Notes: a model not told the origin generated them from the sequence alone. Shown: positions 52,086 through 61,260, numbered from the stretch's first letter. The stretch: DNA of 64,000 nucleotides from JASHPR01 sp963729365 (GCA_963729365.1 CAVSNQ010000013.1:1244213-1308212), one strand, 5' to 3'. Numbers and translations: made by a program.

Positions 52086-52334
52086 ATGAGAACCGCCAGC
52101 ATTCCCGAGTCCGCACGCGGTGCGGGCTTGTCCTCGCGCGAGGCCCAGATCATGACGCTCATCGCGGCGGGCCACTCGAACGGCCAGATCGCGGAGCGGC
52201 TCGTCCTGGCCGAGAAGACGGTCAAGAATCATGTGAACCGGATCTACGCGAAGCTGGGCGTGGGCTCACGCCCGGCGGCAATCTCGTGCTGGAGTCCTGG
52301 CCGCCGCGCCGAGACTGACACTACCGGCGAGTAA
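52086..52334 (+). CDS. LuxR-type helix-turn-helix regulator
   Basis: The 82-residue product is little more than a LuxR DNA-binding domain: GLSSREAQIMTLIAAGHSNGQIAERLVLAEKTVKNHVNRIYAKLGVGSR. No receiver domain is present. Small stand-alone LuxR proteins are known in Actinobacteria and may be controlled by levels alone. The ATG at 52086 follows GGAGG by 5 nt; an upstream ATG at 52014 has no such site. A position next to the two-component system may be a functional link. Confidence 0.78.
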   Translation: MRTASIPESARGAGLSSREAQIMTLIAAGHSNGQIAERLVLAEKTVKNHVNRIYAKLGVGSRPAAISCWSPGRRAETDTTGE

Positions 52335-52440
52335 CTGCCGCGCTGGCGGTTGCTCCCGGTAACCCTGTGCTCCTGACCTGCGTGAACGTGGCGCCTCTCG
52401 CGTCGTCCAGCAATTTCGTGAAGGACTGCCTCAGCACGTC

Positions 52441-52457
52441 TTCAGGTAACGTTCAGG
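52441..52457 (+). promoter_or_regulatory. Tandem direct repeat upstream of the response regulator
   Basis: TTCAGG at 52441-52446 and 52452-52457 are spaced by one helical turn (11 bp), within the sequence TTCAGGTAACGTTCAGG. OmpR/PhoB-type regulators commonly bind such direct repeats, so this may be an autoregulatory site. Confidence 0.5.
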
Positions 52458-52478
52458 CAGAAGCCCCAGAATGGGTGG

Positions 52479-53201
52479 ATGACCACACCGACGAGTGATG
52501 GGCACCGGCAGCCGGACGCCCGGTTGCTGGTCGTCGAAGACGAGCCCAACATCCTCGAGTTGCTGTCGGCGAGCCTGCGGTACGCCGGATTCGAGGTGGT
52601 CACCGCCGCCGCCGGCACGGAGGCGGTGCAGGCCGCGCAGCGGCACCGGCCCGACCTCATCGTGCTTGACGTGATGCTCCCGGACATGGACGGCTTCGAT
52701 GTCATCCGGCGGCTGCGGGGCGGCGGGGCCAGGATCCCGGTCGTGTTCCTGACCGCGCGGGATTCCACCGAGGACAAGATCCGCGGCCTGACCCTGGGCG
52801 GCGATGACTACGTCACCAAGCCGTTCAGCCTCGAAGAGGTGATCGCCAGGATCCGCGCCGTGCTGCGCCGCACCCGGGGCGACGGCAGCGAGCCGCCGCC
52901 GCGGCTGAAGTTCGCCGACCTGGAACTCGACGAGGACAGCCACGAGGTGTGGCGGGGCGGTCAGCAGATCCAGCTGTCACCCACCGAGTTCAAGCTGCTC
53001 AGGTACTTCATGGGCAACGCCAACCGGGTGCTGTCCAAGATGCAGATACTCGACCACGTCTGGGACTACGACTTCCGCGGGGATACCGGCATCGTGGAAT
53101 CCTACGTCTCGGTGCTGCGGCGCAAGATCGACACCTCCGACCCGCACCTGCTGCACACGCTGCGCGGCGTCGGCTACGTCCTCCGGCTCCCGTCGACGTA
53201 G
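52479..53201 (+). CDS. OmpR-family response regulator
   Basis: The 240-residue protein has a receiver domain with acidic pair ED at residues 20-21, phospho-acceptor Asp64 (LIVLDVMLPD), switch Thr and Lys in LTARDSTEDKIRG and TKPFSLEE, and a C-terminal winged helix (LELDEDSHEVWRGGQQIQLS, then VLSKMQILDHVWDYDF and VESYVSVLRRKID). It is of the MprA/TcrA type. It forms a pair with the kinase 7 bp downstream. Direct repeats lie upstream. Confidence 0.94.
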   Translation: MTTPTSDGHRQPDARLLVVEDEPNILELLSASLRYAGFEVVTAAAGTEAVQAAQRHRPDLIVLDVMLPDMDGFDVIRRLRGGGARIPVVFLTARDSTEDKIRGLTLGGDDYVTKPFSLEEVIARIRAVLRRTRGDGSEPPPRLKFADLELDEDSHEVWRGGQQIQLSPTEFKLLRYFMGNANRVLSKMQILDHVWDYDFRGDTGIVESYVSVLRRKIDTSDPHLLHTLRGVGYVLRLPST

Positions 53202-53208
53202 GCAGCTG

Positions 53209-55206
53209 ATGGCCATGTCGGCGGGGCGTATTGGCCAGGCCTGGGAGAGCCTACGGAGCCTGCCCGAGCGCACGCCCCTGCGCGTCAAGATGATCACTGC
53301 CGTGCTGGCCCTTGTGATCATCGCGCTGGCCGTCATCAGCTTCACCAGCCGGGCCGTGTTCGGGGACTACCTCGAGCGCCAGGCTGATAACCGGTTGAAC
53401 CTCTATTACAGCCAGGTCGTCCCCTACGTCAGCGATGTGCTCGGCGGCGGCGGTGGCCACTTTGACCGGGGCGCCTTGTTCGACGACGGCCCCGACCGGA
53501 CCTGGTTCCTCAACTCGCGCGGCCAGCAACTGCAGCTGATGGGCCCGAGCCCTGGGCAACCCGGGGCGGCTCCGGATGTCCCGACCAGCCAGGCCTGGCT
53601 CACCGCCAACGCGGGCAAGTCCGTCACCGTTTCCAGCCAGTCCGGCGACAACTGGCTGGTGATCACCCAGCAGATCCGTAACATCACGGTCGGGAACCCG
53701 GCGACCGGCCAGTCAAGCGTTCAGACGATCACTCTCGTCGTCGGCACCGACCTGGGCGACATCAACCAGTCCATCAGGTTCCTGACCTACATCGACCTGC
53801 TCGTGAGCGCGGCGGTCGTCCTCGTTCTGGCGGTCGTCGGGGTGGCCGTGGTCCGGGCTAGCCTGCGGCCGCTGACCGACATTGAGGAGACCGCGGGAAC
53901 CATAGCCGCGGGCGACCTGACCCGCCGGGTGCCGGATCGTGACCCGCGTACCGAAGTCGGGCGGCTGGGGCAGTCGCTCAACGCGATGCTGGCCCAGATC
54001 GAGGCGGCCTTCGACGCGCGCGCCGAATCCGAGTTCGCCGCCCGCAGATCCGAGGAGCGGATGCGGCAGTTCGTCGCCGATGCCAGTCACGAGCTGCGTA
54101 CTCCGCTGACCGCGATCCGCGGGTTCGCCGAGTACTACCGGCAGCGCGGCGGAGTCGCGGAGATCGCCGGCCCGCCGGACCGCCCGGCCCTGGAGAGCGG
54201 GGCTGACACCGGCGGGCCCGGGGCGCAGCCGGCCGGGCCCGAGGCGGAGCCGGCCGCGCCCGAGGCAGGCCCGGCCGAGTACGGCGCCGTCCAGTCGCCA
54301 CGGCACGGCTGGAACGCCGAGCCGGCCCGAACAGGCCCGCTGACCAGGGCTGATCTCGACCGGATCATGCGGCGGGTGGAGCAGGAGTCCTCCCGGATGG
54401 GCATCCTGGTGGAGGACATGCTGCTGCTGGCCCGGCTGGACCAGCAGCGGCCGCTGGAGCAGCGCACCGTCGACATGCTGATGCTCGCCGGCGACGCCGT
54501 GCACGACGCACGCGTCGTGGCGCCGGACCGCAGCATCAACCTCACCGTGGGATCCGGCGCGGCGCTGCTCGTGCTCGGCGACGAGGTCAGGCTGCGCCAG
54601 GTGATCGGCAACCTGACGAGCAACGCGCTCAGCCACACCCCGGACGGAACCCCGATCGAGGTCCGGGTCCGGTCGGGCAGCCTGGACGAGTGGCGCTCGG
54701 CCGCGGCCGCCGCGGGCGCGGGACAGGCGGCGATCGCCGCGGCCGGCCCGGACGCCCAGCCATCCCCCGCCGTCGTCTTCGAGGTCGCCGATCAGGGGCC
54801 CGGGCTCACCCCGGAGCAGGCGCAGCACGTATTCGAGCGGTTCTACCGGGGCGACCAGGCCCGGACGAGGCCCGGGGGCACCGGCCTCGGGCTGGCCATT
54901 GTGGCCGCGCTGGTGGCCGCGCACGGCGGCCGCGTGTGGGTCGAGTCCCCGCCGGACGGCGGCGCGATCTTCCGTATCGCGATCCCCCTGGCCCCCGAGG
55001 CCAGGCACATCGCTCCGGAACCCGACGACGGCACGAACCCGGACATCCTGAACTCACGTGGCACATTAAGCCGCAGGCCGGGAGCGGGCGCCGAGGCAGG
55101 CTACGCCGGGCGGCCTGCGGCGCCTCCGCTCCCGGAGCAGGGGCGGCCGACGGCGCCCCCGCTGCCGAAGCGTCGCCCCGGCGTGTCAGGACACGGCCGG
55201 CCCTGA
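53209..55206 (+). CDS. Sensor histidine kinase with an insertion in the dimerisation domain
   Basis: The 665-residue kinase has two membrane helices (about residues 28-50 and 200-222) flanking an outer sensor region, a HAMP domain (RPLTDIEETAGTIAAGDLTRRV), HisKA with phospho-acceptor His294 in DASHELRTPLTAIRG, and the ATPase domain (N box NLTSNALSHTP, G1 VADQGPGL, G2 GGTGLGLAI). The second HisKA helix (LTRADLDRIMRRVEQESSRM) is separated from the first by about 60 Pro/Ala/Glu/Gly-rich residues (316-376), where relatives have a short loop. A Pro-rich C-terminal tail follows the ATPase. Confidence 0.92.
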   Translation: MAMSAGRIGQAWESLRSLPERTPLRVKMITAVLALVIIALAVISFTSRAVFGDYLERQADNRLNLYYSQVVPYVSDVLGGGGGHFDRGALFDDGPDRTWFLNSRGQQLQLMGPSPGQPGAAPDVPTSQAWLTANAGKSVTVSSQSGDNWLVITQQIRNITVGNPATGQSSVQTITLVVGTDLGDINQSIRFLTYIDLLVSAAVVLVLAVVGVAVVRASLRPLTDIEETAGTIAAGDLTRRVPDRDPRTEVGRLGQSLNAMLAQIEAAFDARAESEFAARRSEERMRQFVADASHELRTPLTAIRGFAEYYRQRGGVAEIAGPPDRPALESGADTGGPGAQPAGPEAEPAAPEAGPAEYGAVQSPRHGWNAEPARTGPLTRADLDRIMRRVEQESSRMGILVEDMLLLARLDQQRPLEQRTVDMLMLAGDAVHDARVVAPDRSINLTVGSGAALLVLGDEVRLRQVIGNLTSNALSHTPDGTPIEVRVRSGSLDEWRSAAAAAGAGQAAIAAAGPDAQPSPAVVFEVADQGPGLTPEQAQHVFERFYRGDQARTRPGGTGLGLAIVAALVAAHGGRVWVESPPDGGAIFRIAIPLAPEARHIAPEPDDGTNPDILNSRGTLSRRPGAGAEAGYAGRPAAPPLPEQGRPTAPPLPKRRPGVSGHGRP

Positions 55207-55212
55207 CGGCGT

Positions 55213-56337
55213 TCAGTGCAGCAGCACCCGGATCTCGTGGATGAAGTTGGCGCCGTAACCCCGCCGGTTCCATTCCGGCTGCTCCGGCTGGACCCGGCCG
55301 GCCAGGTCCGACGCCCGGGCGCGGATCCGCGCCTCCCCCGGCCGCAGGCCGCTGGCCAGGAACTCCCATTGCTGCCATCCGTGCGCGGCCGGCACCCCAG
55401 TCAGCCGCGCCTTCTGCCAGGGGCCGTCCGCCACGCTCACCTCGACCCGGGCGATCGGTGCCGCGCCCGACCAGGCGACCCCGCGGACGATCACGGCGCC
55501 GCAGGTCAGCTCCTGACCGACGCCGGGCCGGGTGATCACCGCGCGGACCTCCTGCAGGCGAACCGGCTCCCGGGCGGCGGTCCCGCCGCGGCTCCACTCG
55601 TAGACATAATCCGCGTCCTGAAAGAAGCCGCCGAACGGCTCCGCGACCACCCGGATGTCCGTGAGCCACTTCACCGACGCGACCGCGTACCAGCCGGGTA
55701 CGACCAGCCGGAGCGGGTAGCCGTGCCGGGCCGGGAGCGGCTGGCCGTTCATCGCGTAGGCGAGCAGCGCGCCCGACTCCAGGGCGTCACGGACCGGGAG
55801 GCTGCGCTCGAAACGGATCGGGTGCGGCACGCCGTCAACGATGCCGCGATCGGCGCCGCCGAAGATCACCTCGCAGGCCCCGCGCTGGATACCGGCGCTA
55901 GCGAGGACATCAGCGAGGCGCGGCCCGGTCCACTCCGCGGTGCCGGTGGCCCCGAATCCCCACTGCAGCCCGGGGGTCGACGGCCGGAACAGCGTCCGGC
56001 CGTTCCCGGCGCATTCGAGCGTGACCGCCGCGGTCTCGGCAGGCAGCTGGGTCAGCTCGCACAGGCTCAGGCTCAGCGGCCGCCGCACCATGCCGCCGAC
56101 GCCGAGCCGCCACGCTGCCTCCTCGAGCACCGGGATCGGGAAGTGGTTGCGCCGGTAGAACTGGGCGGTCGGCGTCACGTCCCCGCCGAGCAGGGCCGGG
56201 GGCGTCTCGCAGTTCAGGGGCTCTGTCGGGTGCACGACGAGCCCGGCCTGGTCGGCTATCAGGCGCTCGGAGTCCGGATCGGCCGCGAGCGCCGCCCGGC
56301 TCCCTGAGCTCGTCTGGACGACGTTCCCGATGATCAT
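55213..56337 (-). CDS. Sulfite oxidase-like molybdopterin oxidoreductase
   Basis: The 374-residue protein has the oxidoreductase molybdopterin-binding domain with the molybdenum-ligand cysteine in TLECAGNGRTLF (Cys109), WTGPRLADVLASAGI, ARHGYPLRLVVPGWYAVASVKWLTDI, and a C-terminal Ig-like dimerisation domain (VIVRGVAWSGAAPIARVEVS, then WQQWEF). No Tat signal is visible, so it is probably cytosolic. Electron acceptor and substrate are not shown; sulfite is one option. It is convergent with the kinase gene. Confidence 0.9.
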   Translation of the reverse strand: MIIGNVVQTSSGSRAALAADPDSERLIADQAGLVVHPTEPLNCETPPALLGGDVTPTAQFYRRNHFPIPVLEEAAWRLGVGGMVRRPLSLSLCELTQLPAETAAVTLECAGNGRTLFRPSTPGLQWGFGATGTAEWTGPRLADVLASAGIQRGACEVIFGGADRGIVDGVPHPIRFERSLPVRDALESGALLAYAMNGQPLPARHGYPLRLVVPGWYAVASVKWLTDIRVVAEPFGGFFQDADYVYEWSRGGTAAREPVRLQEVRAVITRPGVGQELTCGAVIVRGVAWSGAAPIARVEVSVADGPWQKARLTGVPAAHGWQQWEFLASGLRPGEARIRARASDLAGRVQPEQPEWNRRGYGANFIHEIRVLLH

Positions 56338-56425
56338 CGCCTCCCCCCGCCGTGATCCGCCAGGAAGCTCACCCTATCATATCTATAGGAATTATCGCTA
56401 AATCGGCTGAGCCCGCGGCGGTCGA

Positions 56426-57316
56426 TCATGGTGCCTGGGCCAGGGCAGCGCGAGCAGCGTCCAGCGCGGCGGCCCGGTACGTGGCGCCGAACAGGCACAC
56501 GTGCACGAGCAGCGGATGCAGCTGGTGCAGCGGCACCCGGTCCCGCCAGCCGGCCGCCAGCGGCGTGACCTCCTCGTAGCAGGCCATGATCCGGTCCAGG
56601 AACGGCGCGCCGAACAGGGCCAGCATGGCCAGGTCGGTCTCCCGGTGCCCGCCGTGGGCAGCCGGGTCGATCAGCCAGCCCCGGCCGCCGGACCACAGCA
56701 CGTTCCCTGACCAGCAGTCGCCATGGATCCGGCTCGGTGCCTCGGCCGGCCCGGCCAGGCCGGCCACGCGGGCCGCGACGGTGTCGATCAGGCGGACGTC
56801 CGCCGAGCTCAGCGAGCCAGCGTCGCGGGCGCGGCGGGCAAAGGGCAGCAGCCGCTGGGCCGCGTACCACTCGGGCCATGAGGGCTCGCGGTCGTTGCCG
56901 AGTGGCAGCCCCGCGATGAACCCTGGCCACGGCGCGCCGTAGGCCTCAGCGCCGGCGGCGTGCATGCGCGCGAGGTCGCGGCCGAACCGCTCCGCCGCCT
57001 GCCGGGCTGGCGTCTCCGCCGGCAGCCAGGCGATGACCAGCGCGGCCTCGTCCCAGCCGGCCACCTCGGGCACCGGCACCGCCCCCGGCTCGCCGAGCCA
57101 GCGCAGCCCCCGAGCCTCGGCCTCGAAGCCGGCCTCGCGGTCGGCCGGGCCTGACCGGCCAGCGATCTTGGCGAAGACCACCCGCCCGTCGGCCAGCGTC
57201 GCACGGCAGTGGCGCACGCCGAACTGCCCGCCGATGCCCTGGCACTCGCGCACGTCGATGCCGAGCAGCCGCTCCAGCCGGAGTGTCGCGTCCTGGCCGG
57301 TCATTCCCGGCGTCAC
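56426..57316 (-). CDS. Fructosamine kinase family protein
   Basis: The roughly 296-residue product has the fructosamine/ketosamine-3-kinase pattern: GGQFGVRHCRATLADGRVVFAKI, GLRWLGEP, LVIAWLPAETP, catalytic loop IHGDCWSGNVLW and metal loop WLIDPAAHGGHRETDLAML. It phosphorylates glycated amines so that the sugar is released, a protein-repair role. The GTG at 57316 overlaps the phosphatase stop in GTGA; an ATG at 57304 is also possible. Many bacteria pair this gene with a low-molecular-weight phosphatase gene, as here. Confidence 0.92.
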   Translation of the reverse strand: MTPGMTGQDATLRLERLLGIDVRECQGIGGQFGVRHCRATLADGRVVFAKIAGRSGPADREAGFEAEARGLRWLGEPGAVPVPEVAGWDEAALVIAWLPAETPARQAAERFGRDLARMHAAGAEAYGAPWPGFIAGLPLGNDREPSWPEWYAAQRLLPFARRARDAGSLSSADVRLIDTVAARVAGLAGPAEAPSRIHGDCWSGNVLWSGGRGWLIDPAAHGGHRETDLAMLALFGAPFLDRIMACYEEVTPLAAGWRDRVPLHQLHPLLVHVCLFGATYRAAALDAARAALAQAP

Positions 57317-57825
57317 CCGGGCGGGGCCAGGCCGGCCAGCAACTCGGCGAGCTGGTCAGCCAGGCCCCGGGCTGCGGGCTGCACCAGGTCGAAGACCAGC
57401 GCGTACTCTTCGGCGCCGCCGCCGTAGGGGTCAGGGACCTCGAGGTCACGCCCGCCCTGGCGGCCGTCCCGCGCCGGGTCGAAGCTCAGGAACAGCGCTA
57501 TCCGGCCCGTGGCCTGCTGATCCGGTGCCATCCTGCGCAGCCGCTTCAGGTTGTCCCCGTCCATGGCCGCGATGAGGTCGTAGCGCCGGAACCAGGACGG
57601 GTCGAACTGCCGCGCCCGGTGGCCGGCCCCGTCGTAGCCGTGCCTGGACAGCTCGGCCCGGGCTCGCGAGTCCATCGACGAGCCCAGGTGCCAGTCGCCG
57701 GTGCCTGCGCTGTCGACCTCGACCCGCCCGGACAGCCCGGCACGCTCGAGTTCATCGCGCAGGACCACCTCGGCCATCGGCGACCTGCAGATGTTGCCCA
57801 TGCACACCAGGCAGATCCGGTACAT
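57313..57825 (-). CDS. Low-molecular-weight protein-tyrosine phosphatase
   Basis: The 170-residue enzyme begins MYRICLVCMGNICRSPMAE, with the CX5R active loop CMGNICR, and has the general-acid aspartate in VPDPYGGGAEEY. It dephosphorylates protein or sugar-amine phosphates. The ATG at 57825 gives the standard length; ATG 57855 and TTG 57885 also lie in frame. The pairing with fructosamine kinase agrees with a role in deglycation, where the phosphatase and kinase act on the same metabolites. Confidence 0.92.
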   Translation of the reverse strand: MYRICLVCMGNICRSPMAEVVLRDELERAGLSGRVEVDSAGTGDWHLGSSMDSRARAELSRHGYDGAGHRARQFDPSWFRRYDLIAAMDGDNLKRLRRMAPDQQATGRIALFLSFDPARDGRQGGRDLEVPDPYGGGAEEYALVFDLVQPAARGLADQLAELLAGLAPPG

Positions 57826-57924
57826 CCCGGACGCATGCCTCGGCGCCGGGGCCATCACTGGAACGCCAACGCGGTCATGGGACAAGCATGCCCGACGCGA
57901 TCAACTGCTATGACGCCTGCCACG

Positions 57925-59319
57925 ATGGTTGGCATGCATGCGGCGGACAAGTACCGGAAGCTGTCGTTCTGGCACGACACGGTGCCCGGCTCGCTCGAGC
58001 CGGGTGACCCGCTGGCCGGGGATCTCGACGCGGACGTGGCCATCGCCGGCGCCGGGTACACCGGCCTGTGGACCGCGTACTACCTGTCCCGCGCCGACCC
58101 GGGCCTGAAGATCGTGATCTGCGAGCGGGATATTGCCGGGTTCGGCGCCTCGGGGCGTAACGGCGGCTGGTGCTCGGCCCTGTTCCCCGCGTCGCTCGGC
58201 AAGCTGGAGCGGATGGCGGGCGCCGATGCGGCGATCGCGATGTACCGGGCCATGCAGGCGACGGTCGACGAGGTGGGGCGGGTGGCCGCGGCCGAGGGCA
58301 TCGACTGCCACTGGGCCAAGGGCGGGACCGTCCAGCTGGCCCGCTCGGAGGCGCAGCTCGAGCGGGCCAGGGCGGAGGTGGCGGAGGCCCGGTCGTTCCG
58401 GTTCGGCGAGGACGACCTGCGGTTGCTGTCGGCCGCGGAGGCCCGCGCGCTGGCCGGCGCCACCGATGTGGTGGGCGGCACGTTCACTCCGCATTGCGCT
58501 GCGATTCATCCCGCCCGGCTGGTCAGGGGGCTGGCCGGCGTGGTGCGCGGGCGCGGTGTCTCGCTGTTCGAGCGCAGCCCGGTGCTGCAGCTGAGCCCGG
58601 GGCAGCTGGTGACGGCCACCGGCACGGTCCGGGCCCGGTACGTGATCCGCGCGACCGAGGGTTATACCCCGCTGCTGCCCGGCCAGCGCCGGGCGATCGC
58701 CCCGGTCTACTCGCTGATGGTCGCGACCGCCCCGCTGCCCGAGGCGGCCTGGGCCGAGATCGGGCTGGCCGGCCGGCCGACATTCAACGACCTCCGCCAC
58801 CTGATCATCTACGGGCAGCGCACGGCGGACGGGCGGCTGGCGTTCGGCGGCCGGGGCGCCCCGTACCATCTCGGCTCGGCCGTGCGGCCGTCGTTCGACC
58901 GCGTTCCCGCGGTGTTCGCGGGCCTGCGGCGCACCCTGGCCGAGCTGTTTCCCGTGCTCGGCGACGTCGAGGTGACGCACGGCTGGGGCGGCCCGATCGG
59001 CGTGCCGCGGGACTGGTGCGCATCGGCCGGCCTGGACCCCGCGACCGGGCTCGGCTGGGCCGGCGGCTACGTCGGCGACGGCGTGGCCACCACCAACCTG
59101 GCCGGGCGCACGCTGGCCGACCTGATCACCGGGACCGACAGCGAGATCACCCGGCTGCCGTGGGTGGGTCACCGCTCGCCGCGGTGGGAGCCGGAGCCGC
59201 TGCGCTGGCTGGAGGCGAACGCCGGCCTGCAGACGATGAGCTGGGCCGACCGGCTGGAGGCGAGGACCGGGCGACCGTCACGGGCGGCCGAGTTCATGGG
59301 CCGGTTCCTCGGTTCCTGA
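57925..59319 (+). CDS. FAD-dependent amine oxidase-type oxidoreductase (DAO family)
   Basis: The 464-residue flavoprotein has the FAD dinucleotide motif DVAIAGAGYTGLWTAYYLS, then VICERDIAGFGASGRNGGWC, which places the FAD-linking segment, and the C-terminal GWGGPIGVPRDW and GYVGDGVATTNLAGRTLADL. Relatives such as gamma-glutamylputrescine oxidase oxidise secondary amines. It is divergent from the phosphatase gene. Two ATGs (57925, 57934) lie close together. A strong terminator follows. Confidence 0.9.
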   Translation: MVGMHAADKYRKLSFWHDTVPGSLEPGDPLAGDLDADVAIAGAGYTGLWTAYYLSRADPGLKIVICERDIAGFGASGRNGGWCSALFPASLGKLERMAGADAAIAMYRAMQATVDEVGRVAAAEGIDCHWAKGGTVQLARSEAQLERARAEVAEARSFRFGEDDLRLLSAAEARALAGATDVVGGTFTPHCAAIHPARLVRGLAGVVRGRGVSLFERSPVLQLSPGQLVTATGTVRARYVIRATEGYTPLLPGQRRAIAPVYSLMVATAPLPEAAWAEIGLAGRPTFNDLRHLIIYGQRTADGRLAFGGRGAPYHLGSAVRPSFDRVPAVFAGLRRTLAELFPVLGDVEVTHGWGGPIGVPRDWCASAGLDPATGLGWAGGYVGDGVATTNLAGRTLADLITGTDSEITRLPWVGHRSPRWEPEPLRWLEANAGLQTMSWADRLEARTGRPSRAAEFMGRFLGS

Positions 59320-59327
59320 CCCGGCCC

Positions 59328-59368
59328 GGCCGGGCGGCCGCACCAACTTTTTAGGCGGCCGCCCGGCC
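59328..59368. terminator. Bidirectional terminator hairpin
   Basis: GGCCGGGCGGCCGC (59328-59341) pairs perfectly with GCGGCCGCCCGGCC (59355-59368), with a 13-nt loop that contains CTTTTT. It lies between the convergent oxidoreductase and peptidase genes. Confidence 0.85.
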
Positions 59369-59378
59369 AGGCTGGGCC

Positions 59379-60800
59379 TCAGAATCTGGCCAGGGCGTGC
59401 ACGAACTTGTAGGCGTTGATCGTGCCCCACCCGCTGGCCAGGTCATACCCGGGGGTGGCGTCGTAGCCGGTCACCCCGCCGAAGGTGTTGTTGCCGGTCG
59501 TGACGTCCACGATGCCGGTCGGCAGGCTGGTGTGCGTGCTGAGCGCGCCCAGCGCGTACAGGTCCGGGTTGATCCAGCCCAGCCGGTGACCGGCCAGCTG
59601 GTCAGCCAGCGCGACCACGCCCGCGAAGATCGGCGTGGCCTCGGAGGTACCGCCCACGAGCTCCCAGCCCGGCGCGCCCGCGCCGGGGAAGGACCAGTAG
59701 ACCCAGGCCGCGCCGTTGACGGCGGCGGTCATCGAGATGTCCGGCGTGCCGCGATCGCGGCCGACCACGTTCGCGACGCCGAGCTGGAACAGCGGCCGGG
59801 GGAAGACGGCTGACACGCCGCCGCCGCCCGCGCCGAAACCGTCGTTCCAGACGGTGTCGGGCGCCAGCCGGTCGCCGGCGTTGTTGAGGTCGAGCATCGT
59901 GCCGCCGACCGAGGTCACCAGCGGATCAGACGACGGCCAGGAGTTCACCCGGTACGGGTACAGCGTCTCCCCGTCGGACTCGGCGTTGGTCGCGCCCTCG
60001 TCACCGGAGCCCGCGACCACCGTGACGTGATGGACCAGTGCGTCCTTGAAGGCGTACCGCAGGTCGAGCAGGCTGGAGAAATTGCCCTGGCTGAACCCCG
60101 GGAACGTGTTCTCCGTGGCCCCGAAGCTCTGCGAGATCACGTCGCCGACGCCCTGGTTGATCAGCGTGCGCTCGGCGTCCATCATCTGCGGGAAGCCGCT
60201 GGTGCCCTCCTCCTCGGCGACGGGGGTCTCGGCCAGCACGATCTTGGCGTCCGGCGCGATCGAGTGCGCGTACTCCACGTCCAGCGTGGTCTCGATGGCC
60301 CAGCCGACCATGGTCGAGTTGGTCGGGTCGAACGGCGGGATCGTGCCGAACCGCTTGATCTGCAGGTCCGGGTTGGGGAACCCGAACTCGGCGTCGAAGG
60401 TCTTAATGTCGCTGGCGATCGTCGGCGAGCCGTAGGAGTCGACGATCACGATCGTCTTGCCAGCGCCGGTGATCCCCTGGTTGTACAGCCGGTTCAGGTT
60501 GTACGCCACCCGGTACTGCACCGGCGTGTAACAGGCGATACCGAAGTCGGCCTGGCAGTCAGTGGTGGACACCGGCGCCGGGAGCTGGACGCCCGTGTTG
60601 ATCACATGGACGCTGTCCGGCGCGGCGACGGCCGGCCGGACCGTCGTCCGGGCCAGACCCGCACCGCCGACGGCGCCGGCCGCCGGCAGGCCCGCCAGCG
60701 CCGCGGTGGCCGTGATCGCGGTCAGCGCTGCCCATCGGGCGCGGTTCGGTGAGGTCCTGGGCGAGTTCTGGCGCTTCGTCGAGCCAGTCTTCCCTAACAT
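59379..60800 (-). CDS. Secreted S53 (sedolisin) peptidase
   Basis: The 473-residue protein has a Sec-type signal peptide (hydrophobic core AALTAITATAALAGLPAAGA) and the sedolisin catalytic set Glu170 and Asp174 in WAIETTLDVEY, oxyanion Asp267 in AGSGDEGAT, and nucleophile Ser386 in GGTSEATP. The calcium site lies near GYDLASGWGTIN. Only about 40 residues separate the signal peptide from the catalytic domain, much less than the 180-residue pro-domain of canonical sedolisins. It is probably an exported acid-type endopeptidase. Confidence 0.9.
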   Translation of the reverse strand: MLGKTGSTKRQNSPRTSPNRARWAALTAITATAALAGLPAAGAVGGAGLARTTVRPAVAAPDSVHVINTGVQLPAPVSTTDCQADFGIACYTPVQYRVAYNLNRLYNQGITGAGKTIVIVDSYGSPTIASDIKTFDAEFGFPNPDLQIKRFGTIPPFDPTNSTMVGWAIETTLDVEYAHSIAPDAKIVLAETPVAEEEGTSGFPQMMDAERTLINQGVGDVISQSFGATENTFPGFSQGNFSSLLDLRYAFKDALVHHVTVVAGSGDEGATNAESDGETLYPYRVNSWPSSDPLVTSVGGTMLDLNNAGDRLAPDTVWNDGFGAGGGGVSAVFPRPLFQLGVANVVGRDRGTPDISMTAAVNGAAWVYWSFPGAGAPGWELVGGTSEATPIFAGVVALADQLAGHRLGWINPDLYALGALSTHTSLPTGIVDVTTGNNTFGGVTGYDATPGYDLASGWGTINAYKFVHALARF

Positions 60801-61065
60801 GGCGCTCCTTCGGTGCTACTTCGGGGGCCGACGTAATGACCGGCCATGCGCGCTTTGCCGCTACTACGCGCAGGATCGCAAACGTTGGCATAACAGCAGC
60901 TCAGTCCGCATTGCACGGCGCTGCCCAGAACCTAGCAGCGCCGTCGCACGCCGGCAATGCCCTAGGGCGCGCCAGTGCAACCGCGGAGGTATCCGGTGCG
61001 CAGCAAGCAAGTGCGGACAGAATTCGCTCCGCCCGGGCCGGGCTGCTACCATCACTGCGTCTCTA

Positions 61066-61138
61066 GCGCCGCTAGCTCAATTGGCAGAGCAGCGGACTCT
61101 TAATCCGCGGGTTCGGGGTTCAAGTCCCTGGCGGCGCA
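61066..61138 (+). tRNA. tRNA-Lys (anticodon CTT)
   Basis: A full cloverleaf: acceptor GCGCCGC with GCGGCGC, D arm GCTC/GAGC, anticodon stem GCGGA/TCCGC with anticodon CTT at 61099-61101, T arm GGGGTTCAAGTCCC, discriminator A. CCA is not encoded. No attachment-type repeat was noticed next to it. Confidence 0.96.
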
Positions 61139-61260
61139 CCCGCCCGTTAGGCCCCTGACCTAGGCTTTCTCGCTGATCCTGCGATCTTGAGGTGCCGCGC
61201 GCCGGCTTGGCGCATCGCCTCCTACCACAACAGCCCCGCCAGCTAAGGCGCAGTCTTCCT

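Noticed and set aside
52086..52334. Truncated NarL-type response regulator
   Set aside because: No receiver-domain remnant is visible upstream in any frame, and the ATG has a proper ribosome binding site, so it is treated as a small intact regulator.
61066..61138. Second attachment site at tRNA-Lys
   Set aside because: No copy of the tRNA-Lys 3' end was noticed downstream in the window, and the following genes are intact.
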